From Actinomadura violacea (GTDB taxonomy: Bacteria; Actinomycetota; Actinomycetes; Streptosporangiales; Streptosporangiaceae): DNA of 64,000 nucleotides. The DNA is taken from assembly GCF_017573465.1 (NCBI RefSeq), contig NZ_JAGEPF010000020.1:175487-239486 (forward strand). The letters are read 5' to 3'. Position 1 is the stretch's first letter. Every line of letters starts with the position of its first letter. Shown here in pieces: positions 53,001 to 61,520 of the stretch. Made by a program: the position numbers and the translations under genes. Under the pieces are notes generated by a model. The model saw nothing but the letters and a program-made list of their open reading frames with translations, was not told the DNA's origin and searched no databases.

Positions 53001-53231
53001 ATGGGCAGACACCGCAGGGGAGCGAAGCGCGAGGTCACCGTGGGCGACCTCATCGACGAGCTGCGCCGGTTCGATCCGCGGCTGCAGGTCCGGCTGGCGA
53101 TCGAGCCGCGGATGCCGCAGGAGCACTCCGTCGGCGCCGTCACCGAGGCCGACGGGATGGTGTGGATCGGCGAGGCCGGCCGGGTCGGCTACGCCCCCGA
53201 CGAGGTCCGAGACCGCCTCGGCTGGACCTGA
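53001..53231 (+). CDS. Small acidic protein of actinobacterial type, unknown function
   Basis: 76 residues: VTVGDLIDELRRFDPRLQVRLAI, then EEHSVGAV-like (QEHSVGAVTEADGMVWIGE) and GRVGYAPDEVRDRLGW. The layout (helix, D-P-x-x-x-V-R-L-A strand, V-W-I-G-E strand, C-terminal x-L-G-W) recalls small proteins common in actinomycetes. A later GTG at about 53039 (VGDLIDEL) is an alternative start. It lies between the two tRNA-Ala genes. Confidence 0.65.
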   Translation: MGRHRRGAKREVTVGDLIDELRRFDPRLQVRLAIEPRMPQEHSVGAVTEADGMVWIGEAGRVGYAPDEVRDRLGWT

Positions 53232-53407
53232 CATGCCGGAGTGCGCCCCTAAGCGGTGATCTACCCAGGTTGAGCGGAATGCGGGCGCCGTGGGGGCTTC
53301 TCTTGGAATGCGGCGCTGCGCCGGTACCCCGGCGATGCCCGCGCCGCGCCGAGCGCAAAGCCTTGCCCATGGCGGCGGCTACCTTTCGCCGGGCCGCGCT
53401 TCGCCGC

Positions 53408-53451
53408 CTCGATCACACGGGAACACGCCACGTAGTGGTGATGTGATCGAG
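53408..53451 (+). promoter_or_regulatory. Long inverted repeat before secreted-protein gene
   Basis: CTCGATCACA (53408-53417) and TGTGATCGAG (53442-53451) are perfect 10-bp arms around a 24-nt loop that contains a CCAC-GTA-GTGG palindrome. It ends just before the GAGGG ribosome site and could be an operator or an RNA hairpin controlling translation. Confidence 0.6.
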
Positions 53452-53466
53452 ATGAGGGTTGTACCT

Positions 53467-53934
53467 ATGCGAAGCCGGATCTCCGTAAGAGGGCTGCTGC
53501 CCGCCGCGCTGGCGGCGGCCTCGGCCGTGGCCGTCGCCGCCCCCGCGTCGGCGCAGGACGCGCCGCCGCCCGGCCCTGCCACCACGACGACGACCACCTC
53601 GACGCCCGCGGACAACGGCGACTGCGCGCGCGCCGTCAAGGTCCTGTCGGTGCTGAAGCTGCTCCCGAGCACCCCGGACCTCGGCAAGATCCTGTGCTCG
53701 GAGAACACCGCCGGCAAGCAGGGCACCGTCGGCAAGGACAACACCGTCGGCAAGGAGCAGGCGCCCGCCACCGGCACCGCGCAGCGGCCCGCGTCCGAGA
53801 AGGCCTCCGAGTCCGCGCAGCAGCCGCAGGAGTACAACCTGCTCGGCCTGCCGCTCGAATGGCCGAAGAGCCTCACCGTCCACGTGCCGACGCTCAACGA
53901 CCACTGGTACGTCTACAAGTCGACCAAGCAGTGA
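53467..53934 (+). CDS. Small secreted protein, unknown function
   Basis: 155 residues. A Sec signal peptide (MRSRISVRGLLPAALAAAS, AVAAPASAQDA) is followed by a Thr/Pro-rich stretch, a Cys pair (GDCARAVKVL ... ILCSEN), a short repeat (KQGTVGKDNTVGKEQ) and a C-terminal segment PLEWPKSLTVHVPTLNDHWYVYKS. No known enzyme motif. GAGGG is eight bases before the ATG; an upstream ATG at 53452 lies in the ribosome site. It is bracketed by the two tRNA-Ala copies. Confidence 0.75.
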   Translation: MRSRISVRGLLPAALAAASAVAVAAPASAQDAPPPGPATTTTTTSTPADNGDCARAVKVLSVLKLLPSTPDLGKILCSENTAGKQGTVGKDNTVGKEQAPATGTAQRPASEKASESAQQPQEYNLLGLPLEWPKSLTVHVPTLNDHWYVYKSTKQ

Positions 53935-54021
53935 CGTCCGCCGCGGGCCACGGAGGAGCGTCCTCCGCGGCCCGCGGCGTCCGAAGTGCTCTCAGCGTGC
54001 ACTAAGCTTTTCCTCGACCGC

Positions 54022-54094
54022 GGGGCTATGGCGCAGTTGGTAGCGCGCCTCCATGGCATGGAGGAGGTCTGGGGTTCGAATCCCCATAGCTCCA
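54022..54094 (+). tRNA. tRNA-Ala (anticodon GGC), copy 2
   Basis: Identical in all 73 nt to copy 1, with G3:U70 and GGC anticodon. The identical block extends to 77 bp (54019-54095). It has its own perfect terminator. Confidence 0.97.
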
Positions 54095-54103
54095 CTCGAG
54101 GTC

Positions 54104-54144
54104 GGGAGTGGCGAGGAGCTTCGGCTCCTCGCCACTCCCTTTTT
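54104..54144 (+). terminator. tRNA-Ala copy 2 terminator
   Basis: A perfect 16-bp stem (54104-54119 with 54124-54139) capped by a TTCG tetraloop and followed by TTTTT. It touches the stop of the convergent Vms1-like gene. Confidence 0.95.
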
Positions 54145-55244
54145 CATGCCGTGTAGCGGAGGACGGCGCCGACGTGCAGGCCGGAGTTCGGGCCGTCGGA
54201 CGGGAGGACGACCAGGTCGCCGTCGGTGGCGGTCAGCGCCCGGACGAGCGCCGCGTCGGCGCGCTCGGGCGTCGGGTCGTCGACGCCGAACTCGCTGCGC
54301 AGCTCGTCGGGGTCGGCGGCCACCTGCGCGGGGTCGGGACCGATCCACAGGCGGGCCGGGGAGTCGGGGTCGTCGTCCAGGATGAGCGTCTCCACCTGGC
54401 CCTGCCGGACGGCCTGGACGGTCGCCGGGAGGCCCGCGACGGCGCGCTGCCCGTTGGCGAGCTCCCGGTCGAAGCGCTCCGCGACGGCCATGACGTGCTC
54501 GGTCGTCTTCAGCTTCAGGACCCGCTCCAGTTCGGCCCGCAGGTCGGGGTCCCCGGCGCCGGTGTTCTTGTCGACCTCGACCGTGCGCTCCAGGACGGGC
54601 TCGGAGATCTCGTCCAGGACGGCGGTGCGGGCGCGGGTGTCGCCGGCGATCAGCACGGCCTCGGCCCCGCAGCGTTCGGCGACCCGGTCGATCTTCTGCG
54701 CGACCTTCTTGGCGTTGGCCTTCCAGACGTTCTCCGAGGAGCGCTGGAAGCGCGACTGGTTCCAGTCGCCCGCCTTGGTCTTGCGGATCGGGTAGTCCTC
54801 GTCGCCCTCGACCTCGACGTGCTCGCGGCGGCCGTCGGCGTGCACGCAGTCGATGGTGCCGCCGCGCCGGTCCACGATGACCATCAGGTGCGGGAACCGG
54901 TCGCCGCGGTCGGCGAGGTAGGGGACGACGTGGGGGAGCGGGGCGACGCAGGCGTGAGCGGACCGGGGCGGGCCGGGGAGCCGGTCGGTGTGCAGCACAT
55001 CGCCGTCCGCCGCGAAGACCACCAGGCCCTCGGAACGGCGCTGCGCCATCTCCTCGTCGATGGTCCGCTCGACTGCGCGGAGCGTGTCCTTGGGGGCGTG
55101 CTGGGCCTCCAGGTCCGCGCGCAGCGCCCGCCACCGCAGCTCGGCGGCCTTGGACGCGTCCTCGGTCGTCCGGGTCAGGTCGGCGTAGACCGACACGTAG
55201 GGTCCCGGGTGCTGGTACAGCGTCTTGAGGAATGACAGCTCCAT
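54144..55244 (-). CDS. Vms1/Ankzf1 (BaeRF)-type peptidyl-tRNA hydrolase-like protein
   Basis: 366 residues resembling Rv2629-like eRF1-fold proteins. It has the N-terminal LYQHPGPYVSVYADLTRTTEDA, and the central FQRSSENVWKANAKKVAQKIDRVAERCGAEAVLIAGDTRARTAVLDEI typical of the eRF1 domain 2/3-like region. It ends with the L7Ae-like VQAVRQGQVETLILDDDPDSPARLWIG. Vms1 releases nascent chains from stalled ribosome-tRNA; the bacterial members' activity is inferred. ATG start. It is convergent with tRNA-Ala. Confidence 0.85.
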   Translation of the reverse strand: MELSFLKTLYQHPGPYVSVYADLTRTTEDASKAAELRWRALRADLEAQHAPKDTLRAVERTIDEEMAQRRSEGLVVFAADGDVLHTDRLPGPPRSAHACVAPLPHVVPYLADRGDRFPHLMVIVDRRGGTIDCVHADGRREHVEVEGDEDYPIRKTKAGDWNQSRFQRSSENVWKANAKKVAQKIDRVAERCGAEAVLIAGDTRARTAVLDEISEPVLERTVEVDKNTGAGDPDLRAELERVLKLKTTEHVMAVAERFDRELANGQRAVAGLPATVQAVRQGQVETLILDDDPDSPARLWIGPDPAQVAADPDELRSEFGVDDPTPERADAALVRALTATDGDLVVLPSDGPNSGLHVGAVLRYTA

Positions 55245-55301
55245 AGGGTGGCCGTACCCGATCCCGCTGGGGCAAACGTCAAGAATGTGGCGATTGTGGC
55301 G

Positions 55302-55811
55302 TCAGCTCTCGGCGGACTGCTGCAGCCGGGCGTAGGCGAGCTGGAGCCAGTCGGAGCCCGCCACGGCCGTCATCGTGGCGCCCGCCAGGCGGGTGGCGTC
55401 CGGGGCGAAGACGAGCCCGGCCGCGTAGGCCGTCGCGACCCACTGCCCGGTGCAGAACGGGCAGGTGATCAGCTCCCCGACGGCGTGCCGGACGCCGTGC
55501 CCGCGGGCCTCCTCGGCCAGTTCCGCGGGACCGGACGTGCCGGAGTAGCGGGTGAACGGGGCGCGCAGCGGGCTCGTCACCGGGTCCTTGGCGATCAGCC
55601 GGGACAGCTTGTGCGTGGTGATCGTCATCAGCGCGAGGTCGCCGAGGCCGACGGGCGGCGTGCGGCCGCGCCGCCGCCACGCCAGCAGCGCGACCGCGCC
55701 GGTCGTCACCGCGTACACCGCCATGGTGCCGAGGTAGGAGCCGAGGGGCCGGTCGGCGTCCCCGGCGTACTTCTCCTTCTGCTTGCGCGCGGTGTCGACG
55801 ACGTTGCTCAT
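55302..55811 (-). CDS. DUF1360 membrane protein
   Basis: 169 residues. Hydrophobic segments lie at LGTMAVYAVTTGAVALLAW and WVATAYAAGLVFA. The family core THKLSRLIAKDPVTSPLRAPFTRY and the Cys motif ITCPFCTGQW are clear. Spore-coat-related CotY-like members exist in Bacillus, but the role here is unknown. The ATG at 55811 overlaps the VOC gene stop as ATGA; a longer in-frame reading upstream runs over that gene. Confidence 0.88.
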   Translation of the reverse strand: MSNVVDTARKQKEKYAGDADRPLGSYLGTMAVYAVTTGAVALLAWRRRGRTPPVGLGDLALMTITTHKLSRLIAKDPVTSPLRAPFTRYSGTSGPAELAEEARGHGVRHAVGELITCPFCTGQWVATAYAAGLVFAPDATRLAGATMTAVAGSDWLQLAYARLQQSAES

Positions 55812-56167
55812 GCCTGCTCCTTTCCGGGCGGGACGATCAGGCAGAACTCGTTGCCCTCGGGGTCGGCGCACACCGTCGTCGGCCAGCCGTCGTCCACGAA
55901 CGGGCCGCGCACGACGGTGGCGCCGAGCGCCGTGACCCTCGCCAGCTCGGCGTCCATGTCGGTGACCCGCAGGTCCGCGTGCATGCGGTTCTTGGCGACC
56001 TTCGGCTCCGGGACGCGCTGCAGCAGCAGCCGGGGGTTCTCGCCGCGGGGGTCGGTGAGCGCGACGTACGGGGGGCTGAAGCCGCCGCGCTCGTAGCCGA
56101 GCGCGGCGGCCCAGAAGTCGGCGAGCGCGTCGGGGTCCGCGCAGTCCAGCACGAAGACGAGTTCCAT
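55808..56167 (-). CDS. VOC-family (glyoxalase-like) protein
   Basis: 119 residues with the two beta-alpha-beta-beta-beta units of the VOC fold: FVLDCADPDALADFWAAALGYE ... and RMHADLRVTDMDAELARVTALGATVV ... VCADPEGNEFCLI. The HADL His and the final Glu are candidate metal ligands. ATG start overlaps the upstream stop by one base (TGATG). Substrate unknown. Confidence 0.9.
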   Translation of the reverse strand: MELVFVLDCADPDALADFWAAALGYERGGFSPPYVALTDPRGENPRLLLQRVPEPKVAKNRMHADLRVTDMDAELARVTALGATVVRGPFVDDGWPTTVCADPEGNEFCLIVPPGKEQA

Positions 56168-56424
56168 CAGTGGTCGCGCAGCGCCTTCACGAGCTCCGAC
56201 TTGTTCATCGACGAGCGCCCCTCGATGCCGATCTCGCGGGCCCGCTTCATCAGGTCGTCCTTCGTCCAGTCGTCGTAGGAGGGGTTCTTGCCGCCCTTGC
56301 GGCCGACCTTCTTGCCGCCCTGGTTCGCCGACGCGTTGGCGATCCGGGCCGCCTTCTCCTTGCTCTCGCCCTTGTCACGGAGCTTCTGGTACTTCTTCTC
56401 GTCCTTGATCTGTGCTCTGGGCAT
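56167..56424 (-). CDS. DUF7218 / Rho-N-like small basic protein
   Basis: 85 residues, strongly basic. KDEKKYQKLRDKGESKEKAARIANA is the family core, and the C-terminal DWTKDDLMKRAREIGIEGRSSMNKSELVKALR is a SAP/Rho-N-like helix-extended-helix that could bind nucleic acid. It is the first gene of a three-gene overlapping cluster with VOC and DUF1360. ATG start. Confidence 0.85.
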   Translation of the reverse strand: MPRAQIKDEKKYQKLRDKGESKEKAARIANASANQGGKKVGRKGGKNPSYDDWTKDDLMKRAREIGIEGRSSMNKSELVKALRDH

Positions 56425-56517
56425 GGAAGGTGACTACCCGGTATGCGCCGTCCACACATGGACGGCGGGTGGGACGGGTCTCCTTATCGGGGACAATGGC
56501 ACCCGGAAAGGGGACAC

Positions 56518-59500
56518 GTGCGCATCGGCATCCTGGGCCCGCTGTCCGTGCGGGATGAGGCCGCGCGACCCGTCGAGGTCAGCGGCCCGCGGCTGCGCGC
56601 GCTGCTGATCCGGCTGGCGGCCGACGCGGGGCGGCCGGTGTCGGCGGAGCGGCTGCTGGACGATCTGTGGGACGGCGCGCCGCCCGCGGGCGGGGGCAAC
56701 GCGCTGCAGGCGCTGGTCTCGCGGCTGCGCGGTGTCGCGGGCCGCGACCTGGTCGAGCACGGCCCGGGCGGCTACCGGCTGGGGATCGACCCAGGCGAGG
56801 TCGACGCGGTCGCGTTCGAGCGCGCCGTGGCCGCCGCGCGCAAGGAGGCCGCCCCGGCGCCGCGGGCCGACGCGCTGCGCCGCGCCCTGGAGCTGTGGCG
56901 CGGACCCGCGCTGGCCGATGTCGCCGACGCCGAGTACGCGCGCGCGTCGATCGGCCGGCTGGAGGAGCTGCGCCTCGCCGCCGTCGAGGACCGGGTGGAC
57001 GCCGACCTCGCCGCGGGGCGGCCTGTCCCGCCGGTCGCGGAGCTGGAGCCGCTGGCCGCCGCGCATCCGCTGCGCGAGCGGCTGCGCGGCCAGCTCATGC
57101 GGGCGCTGTACGCGGCGGGACGGCAGGCCGACGCCTTGGAGGTCTACGAGGAGACGCGGTGCGCGCTCGCCGACCGGCTCGGCGTCGACCCGTCCCCGGA
57201 GCTCGCCGCCGTCCACTTGTCGATCCTGCGCCGTGAACCCGCCGCGCGCACCACCGCGCCCACCGCGATCCCTGAGCCCGCCGCGCCTCCCGAGGCGGGG
57301 CCGCCCCTGGTGCCCGGGCCCGCGCGGACGAACCTCCCTGCGCAGCTCACCAGCTTCGTCGGGCGCGAGGAGGAGTCGCGGCGGCTCGGCAAGCTGCTGC
57401 GCGAGAGCAGGCTCGTCACCTTGACCGGGCCGGGCGGCGCGGGCAAGACCCGGCTCGCGGGGGAGACCGCCGGCGCGTTCCTGGACGACATGCCGGACGG
57501 CGTGTGGTTCGTCGCGCTCGCCCCCGTCAGCGACCCCGGCGACCTGCTGCAGGCCGTGCTGGTCGCGCTCGGCGTGCCCGAGACCGTCCGCCGCGGCGAG
57601 ACCCGCACCGTCGTGCGCCCCCTGGAACGGCTCACCGACTTCCTCACCGCCAAGCGGACGCTGATCGTCCTGGACAACTGCGAGCACCTCGTCGACGCGG
57701 TCGCGGAGCTGGCCGGGCACGTCCTCGCCCACGCGCCCGGCGTGCGGATCCTCGCGACCAGCCGCGAGCCGCTCGGCATCACCGGCGAGTCGCTGTGCCC
57801 CGTCCCGTCGCTGCCGCTGCCGCCCGAGGACGGCGACCCCGGGCCGGCGGAGGCGCTCGGCTACGCGGCGGTCCGGCTGTTCGCCGACCGGGCCGCGGCC
57901 GTGCGCCCGGGCTTCGCCGTCGACGCCGAGACCGCGGCCGACGCGGTGGCGATCTGCCGCGCCCTCGACGGGATCCCGCTCGCCATCGAGCTGGCCGCCG
58001 CCCGGCTCCGCTCGCTCACCTCCCGGCAGGTCGCCGACCGGCTCGGCGACCGGTTCCGGCTGCTCACCGCGGGCAGCCGCACCGCGCTGCCCCGGCACCG
58101 GACGCTGCGCGCCGTCGTCGACTGGAGCTGGGACCTGCTCGACGGGGTGGAGCGCACCGTGCTGCGCCGGCTGTCGGTGTTCGCGGGCGGCGCCGCGCCC
58201 GACGCCGCCGTCCGGGTGTGCGGCCTGGACGCGCCGGACGCGCCCGCCCCCGACGACGTCATCGACGTGATCGCCGCGCTGATCGACAAGTCGCTGGTGA
58301 TGGCGGACGGCGACGCCGACGTGCGCTACCGGCTGCTGGAGACCGTCCGCGTCTACGCGGCGGAGAAGCTGGACGAGGCGGGCGAGACCGGCCGGGTCCG
58401 CGCCGAGCACGCCGCGTACTGCGTCGACCTCGCCGAGCGCGCCGAACCCGAGCTGCGCCGCGCCGACCAGTTGCGGTGGGCGGCGCGCCTCACCGCCGAG
58501 CGCGACAACTGCAGCGCGGCGTTCCGCCACCTGACCGCCGTCCGCGACGTGCCTATGGGGCTGCGGCTGGTGGCGTCACTGGTGTGGTTCTGGCTGATGC
58601 GCGACATGGAGCTGGAGGCCGGCGGCTGGGCCCGGGCCGTCCGCGACATCGCGGGCGGCACCGCGCCGCCGGGGCTGGAGGAGGAGTACGCCATCTGCGT
58701 CATCGCCGCCGACCTCGTCACCGAGCTGGCCTCCGGCGACGGCCCGTCGAAGGAGTCGCTGCAGGCGACGATGGAGCGGGTGATGCAGTACGTCCCGGAG
58801 TCGCCGCGGCACCCCGCGCTCGCCATGGCCAAGCCGGCGGGCAGCATCTTCGCCGGCGACCTCGACGACACCCGGCGGCGGCTCAAGGCCGCCGAGGGGC
58901 ACCCCGACCCGTGGGTGCACGCCATGGTCAACGTGATCCTCGGGCACATCTCGCTGAACGCCGGCGAGATCGGCCGCGCCGCCGGCGAGGCGACCGAGGG
59001 CGCGGCCGCGTTCCGCGAGCTCGGCGACCGGTGGGGCCTGATCATGGCGCTCGGCGCCCAGATGCAGGTCGCCGTCGGGCAGGGGGACCAGGCCGCGGCG
59101 GTCCGGTACGGCGAGGAGGCGCTCGGCTACGCCAGCGAGAACCTCAGCCCGGAGGCGGCCGCCGGGATGCTCACCGGCCTCGCCCGTGTGCGCGCGGTGA
59201 TGGGCGACATCGAGCAGGCGCGCCGCGACCTGGAGACGGCGGTGGCGGGGATGGAACGCGTCGGCGAGTTCGCCGACGCGTCGTCCGCGCTGCTCCTGCA
59301 GTGCGAGCTGGCGCTCTGGGAGGGCGACAAGGAGTCCGCCCGCGAGTACGCCGACCGCGCCTTCGCCTGGGTCGAGCCGCGCCGGCACCGCCCCGACTTC
59401 AGCCGCGAGGTGCGCCTCACCCACTGCCGGCTCGGCTGCATCGCCGAGGAGGAGGGCGACCTCGCCAAAGCCGCCGAGTGGCACACCCGCGCCTGGGGCG

Positions 59501-59790
59501 ACATGACCAATGACTGGATCATGGGCAATCCGCTGCTGGCGTCGCTGCTGGAGGGCCTCGCGGCGCTCGCGGCGGCGCGCGGCCACCACGTCCGCGCCGC
59601 GGAACTGCTCGGCACCGCGCACGGCCTGCTCGGCTTCCGGCACGCCGGCTCGCACGAGGTCCGCCGCGTCGAGCCCGCGGTGAAGCGCGAGATCGGCGAC
59701 GCCGCGTTCGAGGAGGCGTACGAGCGGGGCCGCCACGTCACCCGCGACGACGTCTTCGCGCAGGTCCCCGGCCTCGTCGCTTCGGTGTGA
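56518..59790 (+). CDS. SARP/AfsR-type transcriptional regulator with ATPase and TPR
   Basis: 1,090 residues. It has an N-terminal OmpR-like winged helix (VRIGILGPLSVRDEAARPVEVSG ... AERLLDDLWDG, about 1-95), and BTAD at about 95-240 (AVAFERAVAAARKEA ... GRQADALEVYEETRCALADRLGVDPSPEL). The NB-ARC-like ATPase has P-loop LTGPGGAGKTRLA (about 301-313) and LIVLDNCEHLVDA. TPR-like helices run from about 640 to 1090. This layout activates secondary-metabolite genes in actinomycetes. GTG start with GGAAAGGGG. No biosynthetic cluster lies in the window. Confidence 0.93.
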   Translation: MRIGILGPLSVRDEAARPVEVSGPRLRALLIRLAADAGRPVSAERLLDDLWDGAPPAGGGNALQALVSRLRGVAGRDLVEHGPGGYRLGIDPGEVDAVAFERAVAAARKEAAPAPRADALRRALELWRGPALADVADAEYARASIGRLEELRLAAVEDRVDADLAAGRPVPPVAELEPLAAAHPLRERLRGQLMRALYAAGRQADALEVYEETRCALADRLGVDPSPELAAVHLSILRREPAARTTAPTAIPEPAAPPEAGPPLVPGPARTNLPAQLTSFVGREEESRRLGKLLRESRLVTLTGPGGAGKTRLAGETAGAFLDDMPDGVWFVALAPVSDPGDLLQAVLVALGVPETVRRGETRTVVRPLERLTDFLTAKRTLIVLDNCEHLVDAVAELAGHVLAHAPGVRILATSREPLGITGESLCPVPSLPLPPEDGDPGPAEALGYAAVRLFADRAAAVRPGFAVDAETAADAVAICRALDGIPLAIELAAARLRSLTSRQVADRLGDRFRLLTAGSRTALPRHRTLRAVVDWSWDLLDGVERTVLRRLSVFAGGAAPDAAVRVCGLDAPDAPAPDDVIDVIAALIDKSLVMADGDADVRYRLLETVRVYAAEKLDEAGETGRVRAEHAAYCVDLAERAEPELRRADQLRWAARLTAERDNCSAAFRHLTAVRDVPMGLRLVASLVWFWLMRDMELEAGGWARAVRDIAGGTAPPGLEEEYAICVIAADLVTELASGDGPSKESLQATMERVMQYVPESPRHPALAMAKPAGSIFAGDLDDTRRRLKAAEGHPDPWVHAMVNVILGHISLNAGEIGRAAGEATEGAAAFRELGDRWGLIMALGAQMQVAVGQGDQAAAVRYGEEALGYASENLSPEAAAGMLTGLARVRAVMGDIEQARRDLETAVAGMERVGEFADASSALLLQCELALWEGDKESAREYADRAFAWVEPRRHRPDFSREVRLTHCRLGCIAEEEGDLAKAAEWHTRAWGDMTNDWIMGNPLLASLLEGLAALAAARGHHVRAAELLGTAHGLLGFRHAGSHEVRRVEPAVKREIGDAAFEEAYERGRHVTRDDVFAQVPGLVASV

Positions 59791-59849
59791 CCGGCCCCCG
59801 CCCCTCCCGATGACCGGGACCGCGGCGGCGCGCAGGGACCCGCGCCGCA

Positions 59850-59865
59850 TAGCGTCCCGCCCGTG
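59850..59865 (+). promoter_or_regulatory. Candidate leaderless promoter of amidase operon
   Basis: TAGCGT at 59850-59855 stands seven bases before the amidase GTG with no ribosome site, the same spacing as at valS and nadD. Confidence 0.4.
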
Positions 59866-61284
59866 CCGACACCGCCGACCCTGACCGAGGCCGCCGCGGC
59901 GCTGCGCGCCGGCGCCGTGACGAGCGTCCGCCTCACCGAGGACGCGCTCGCCGCCGCCGACCGGCTCGACGGCGTCCTCGGCGCCTACCTGGCCCGCTTC
60001 GACGAGTACGCCCTCGCCCGCGCCGAGCAGGCCGACCGCGAGCTCGCCGCCGGCACCGACCGGGGCCCGCTGCACGGCATCCCGTTCGGCGTCAAGGACG
60101 TCATCGCGATGGCCGAGGGCCCCACCACCGCGCAGAGCACCGTCCTGGACCCGCGGTGGGCCGCCGGACGCGACGCGCCGGTCGTCGCCCGCCTCAAGGC
60201 CGCCGGAGCGGTGATCACCGGGAAGCTCAGCACCATGGAGTTCGCGTGCGGGATGCCCGACCCGTCCGGGCCGTTCCCCGTCCCGCGCAACCCCTGGGAC
60301 ACCGACGCGTGGCCGGGCGGCTCCAGCTCCGGCACCGCCGGCGGCGTCGCAGCCGGCATGTTCCTCGCCGGGCTCGGCACCGACACCGCGGGCAGCATCC
60401 GCATCCCGGCCGGCTTCTGTGGCGTCACCGGGCTGATGCCCACGTTCGGACGGGTGCCGAAGTCCGGGGTCGTCCCGCTCGGTTACAGCCTCGACCATGT
60501 CGGGCCGCTGGCCCGGAGCGCGCGCGACTGCGCCGCCGTCCTCGACGTGATCGCCGGGCCAGATCCCGGCGACCCCGACTCGGTGAGCGTCCCCTACATA
60601 GCGCCCGAGTTCGGCGGAACCCTCGACGGCGTGCGCATCGGCGTCGTCCGCGAGCACCACTTTCCCGACGACGCCGACCCCGCGCTGGCGCCCGCGTTCG
60701 ACGAGGCCCTCCGCGTGCTCGCCGGGCTCGGCGCGACACTGGTCGAGACGACCCTCCCGTACTGGGCCGAGACGATCACCGCGAACTTCGTCACAATGGG
60801 CGCCGAGGCCCTCGCCTACCACCGCGCGAACCTCGCCGCCCGCTGGGACGACTACGTCCCGTCCACGCGCCTCGCGCTCGCCCGCGGCGCCCTCGCCACC
60901 GGCGCCGACTACGTCCAGGCACAGCGCGTCCGCCGCGTCGCCCAGCAGGCCCTGACCCGCCTGTTCGACGACGTCGACGTCATCGCCGCGCCCACGCTCG
61001 GCATCGGCGCCCCGCGCTACGACGCCATCACCGACGCCGCCGGGAACATCAGCGTGGACGCCGAGTCCCGGTTCTTCTTCACGCCGTACTGGGACTGCGT
61101 CGGCAACCCCGTCCTGGCCGCGCCCATGGGCGTGACCGCCGCCGGACTGCCGCTGTCCATGCAGCTCGCAGGCCCCGCGTTCGGCGAGGCCCGGATCCTG
61201 CGCACCGCCGACGCCTACCAGCGCGCCACCGACTGGCACCTGCGCGTCCCCGCCCTCGCCGCCGTCCAAGGAGACGACCGATGA
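59863..61284 (+). CDS. Amidase-signature family hydrolase
   Basis: 473 residues. The Ser-cisSer-Lys triad is visible: Lys78 in GIPFGVKDV, the cis-Ser in WPGGSSSGTAGGVAAG (about 154-156), and nucleophile Ser178 in GTDTAGSIRIPAG. It should hydrolyse an amide; members also include AtzE-like and GatA-like enzymes. No Glu-tRNA amidotransferase partners are present. The stop overlaps the next ATG (ATGA). Confidence 0.95.
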   Translation: MPTPPTLTEAAAALRAGAVTSVRLTEDALAAADRLDGVLGAYLARFDEYALARAEQADRELAAGTDRGPLHGIPFGVKDVIAMAEGPTTAQSTVLDPRWAAGRDAPVVARLKAAGAVITGKLSTMEFACGMPDPSGPFPVPRNPWDTDAWPGGSSSGTAGGVAAGMFLAGLGTDTAGSIRIPAGFCGVTGLMPTFGRVPKSGVVPLGYSLDHVGPLARSARDCAAVLDVIAGPDPGDPDSVSVPYIAPEFGGTLDGVRIGVVREHHFPDDADPALAPAFDEALRVLAGLGATLVETTLPYWAETITANFVTMGAEALAYHRANLAARWDDYVPSTRLALARGALATGADYVQAQRVRRVAQQALTRLFDDVDVIAAPTLGIGAPRYDAITDAAGNISVDAESRFFFTPYWDCVGNPVLAAPMGVTAAGLPLSMQLAGPAFGEARILRTADAYQRATDWHLRVPALAAVQGDDR

Positions 61285-61505
61285 CCGAGACCGTCCCCGC
61301 CGGACCCGGCACGGCCGACGCGACGGCCGAGGTGGCCGCCATGCTGGCGCGCTGCGGCCTGCCCGCCGGACCGTACGAACTGGCCTATCTCGCCGCCGAA
61401 TACCCCTACCTCAAGGCCGGCATCGACATGCTCTACACGGTGGACGCGGCGAAGGACGCCGACCCGGCACTCCGCTTCCGGGCCGGCGTCCCCGCCGCGC
61501 GATGA
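61281..61505 (+). CDS. Small partner-like protein coupled to amidase
   Basis: 74 residues with a helical central segment (ATAEVAAMLARCGLPAGPYELAYLAAEYPYLKAGIDMLYTV). The arrangement, a 70-odd-residue helical protein translated with an amidase, resembles AtzG beside AtzE, but I see no clear sequence signature. GGAGACGACCG precedes the ATG. It may stabilise or specify the amidase. Confidence 0.65.
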   Translation: MTETVPAGPGTADATAEVAAMLARCGLPAGPYELAYLAAEYPYLKAGIDMLYTVDAAKDADPALRFRAGVPAAR

Positions 61506-61520
61506 GCCGCACTCGGGCGC

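Noticed and set aside
52659..54095. Possible integrative element with tRNA-Ala as attachment sites
   Set aside because: No integrase, relaxase or phage gene lies between the copies, and only two small ordinary-looking genes are present; kept as an observation, not called a mobile element.
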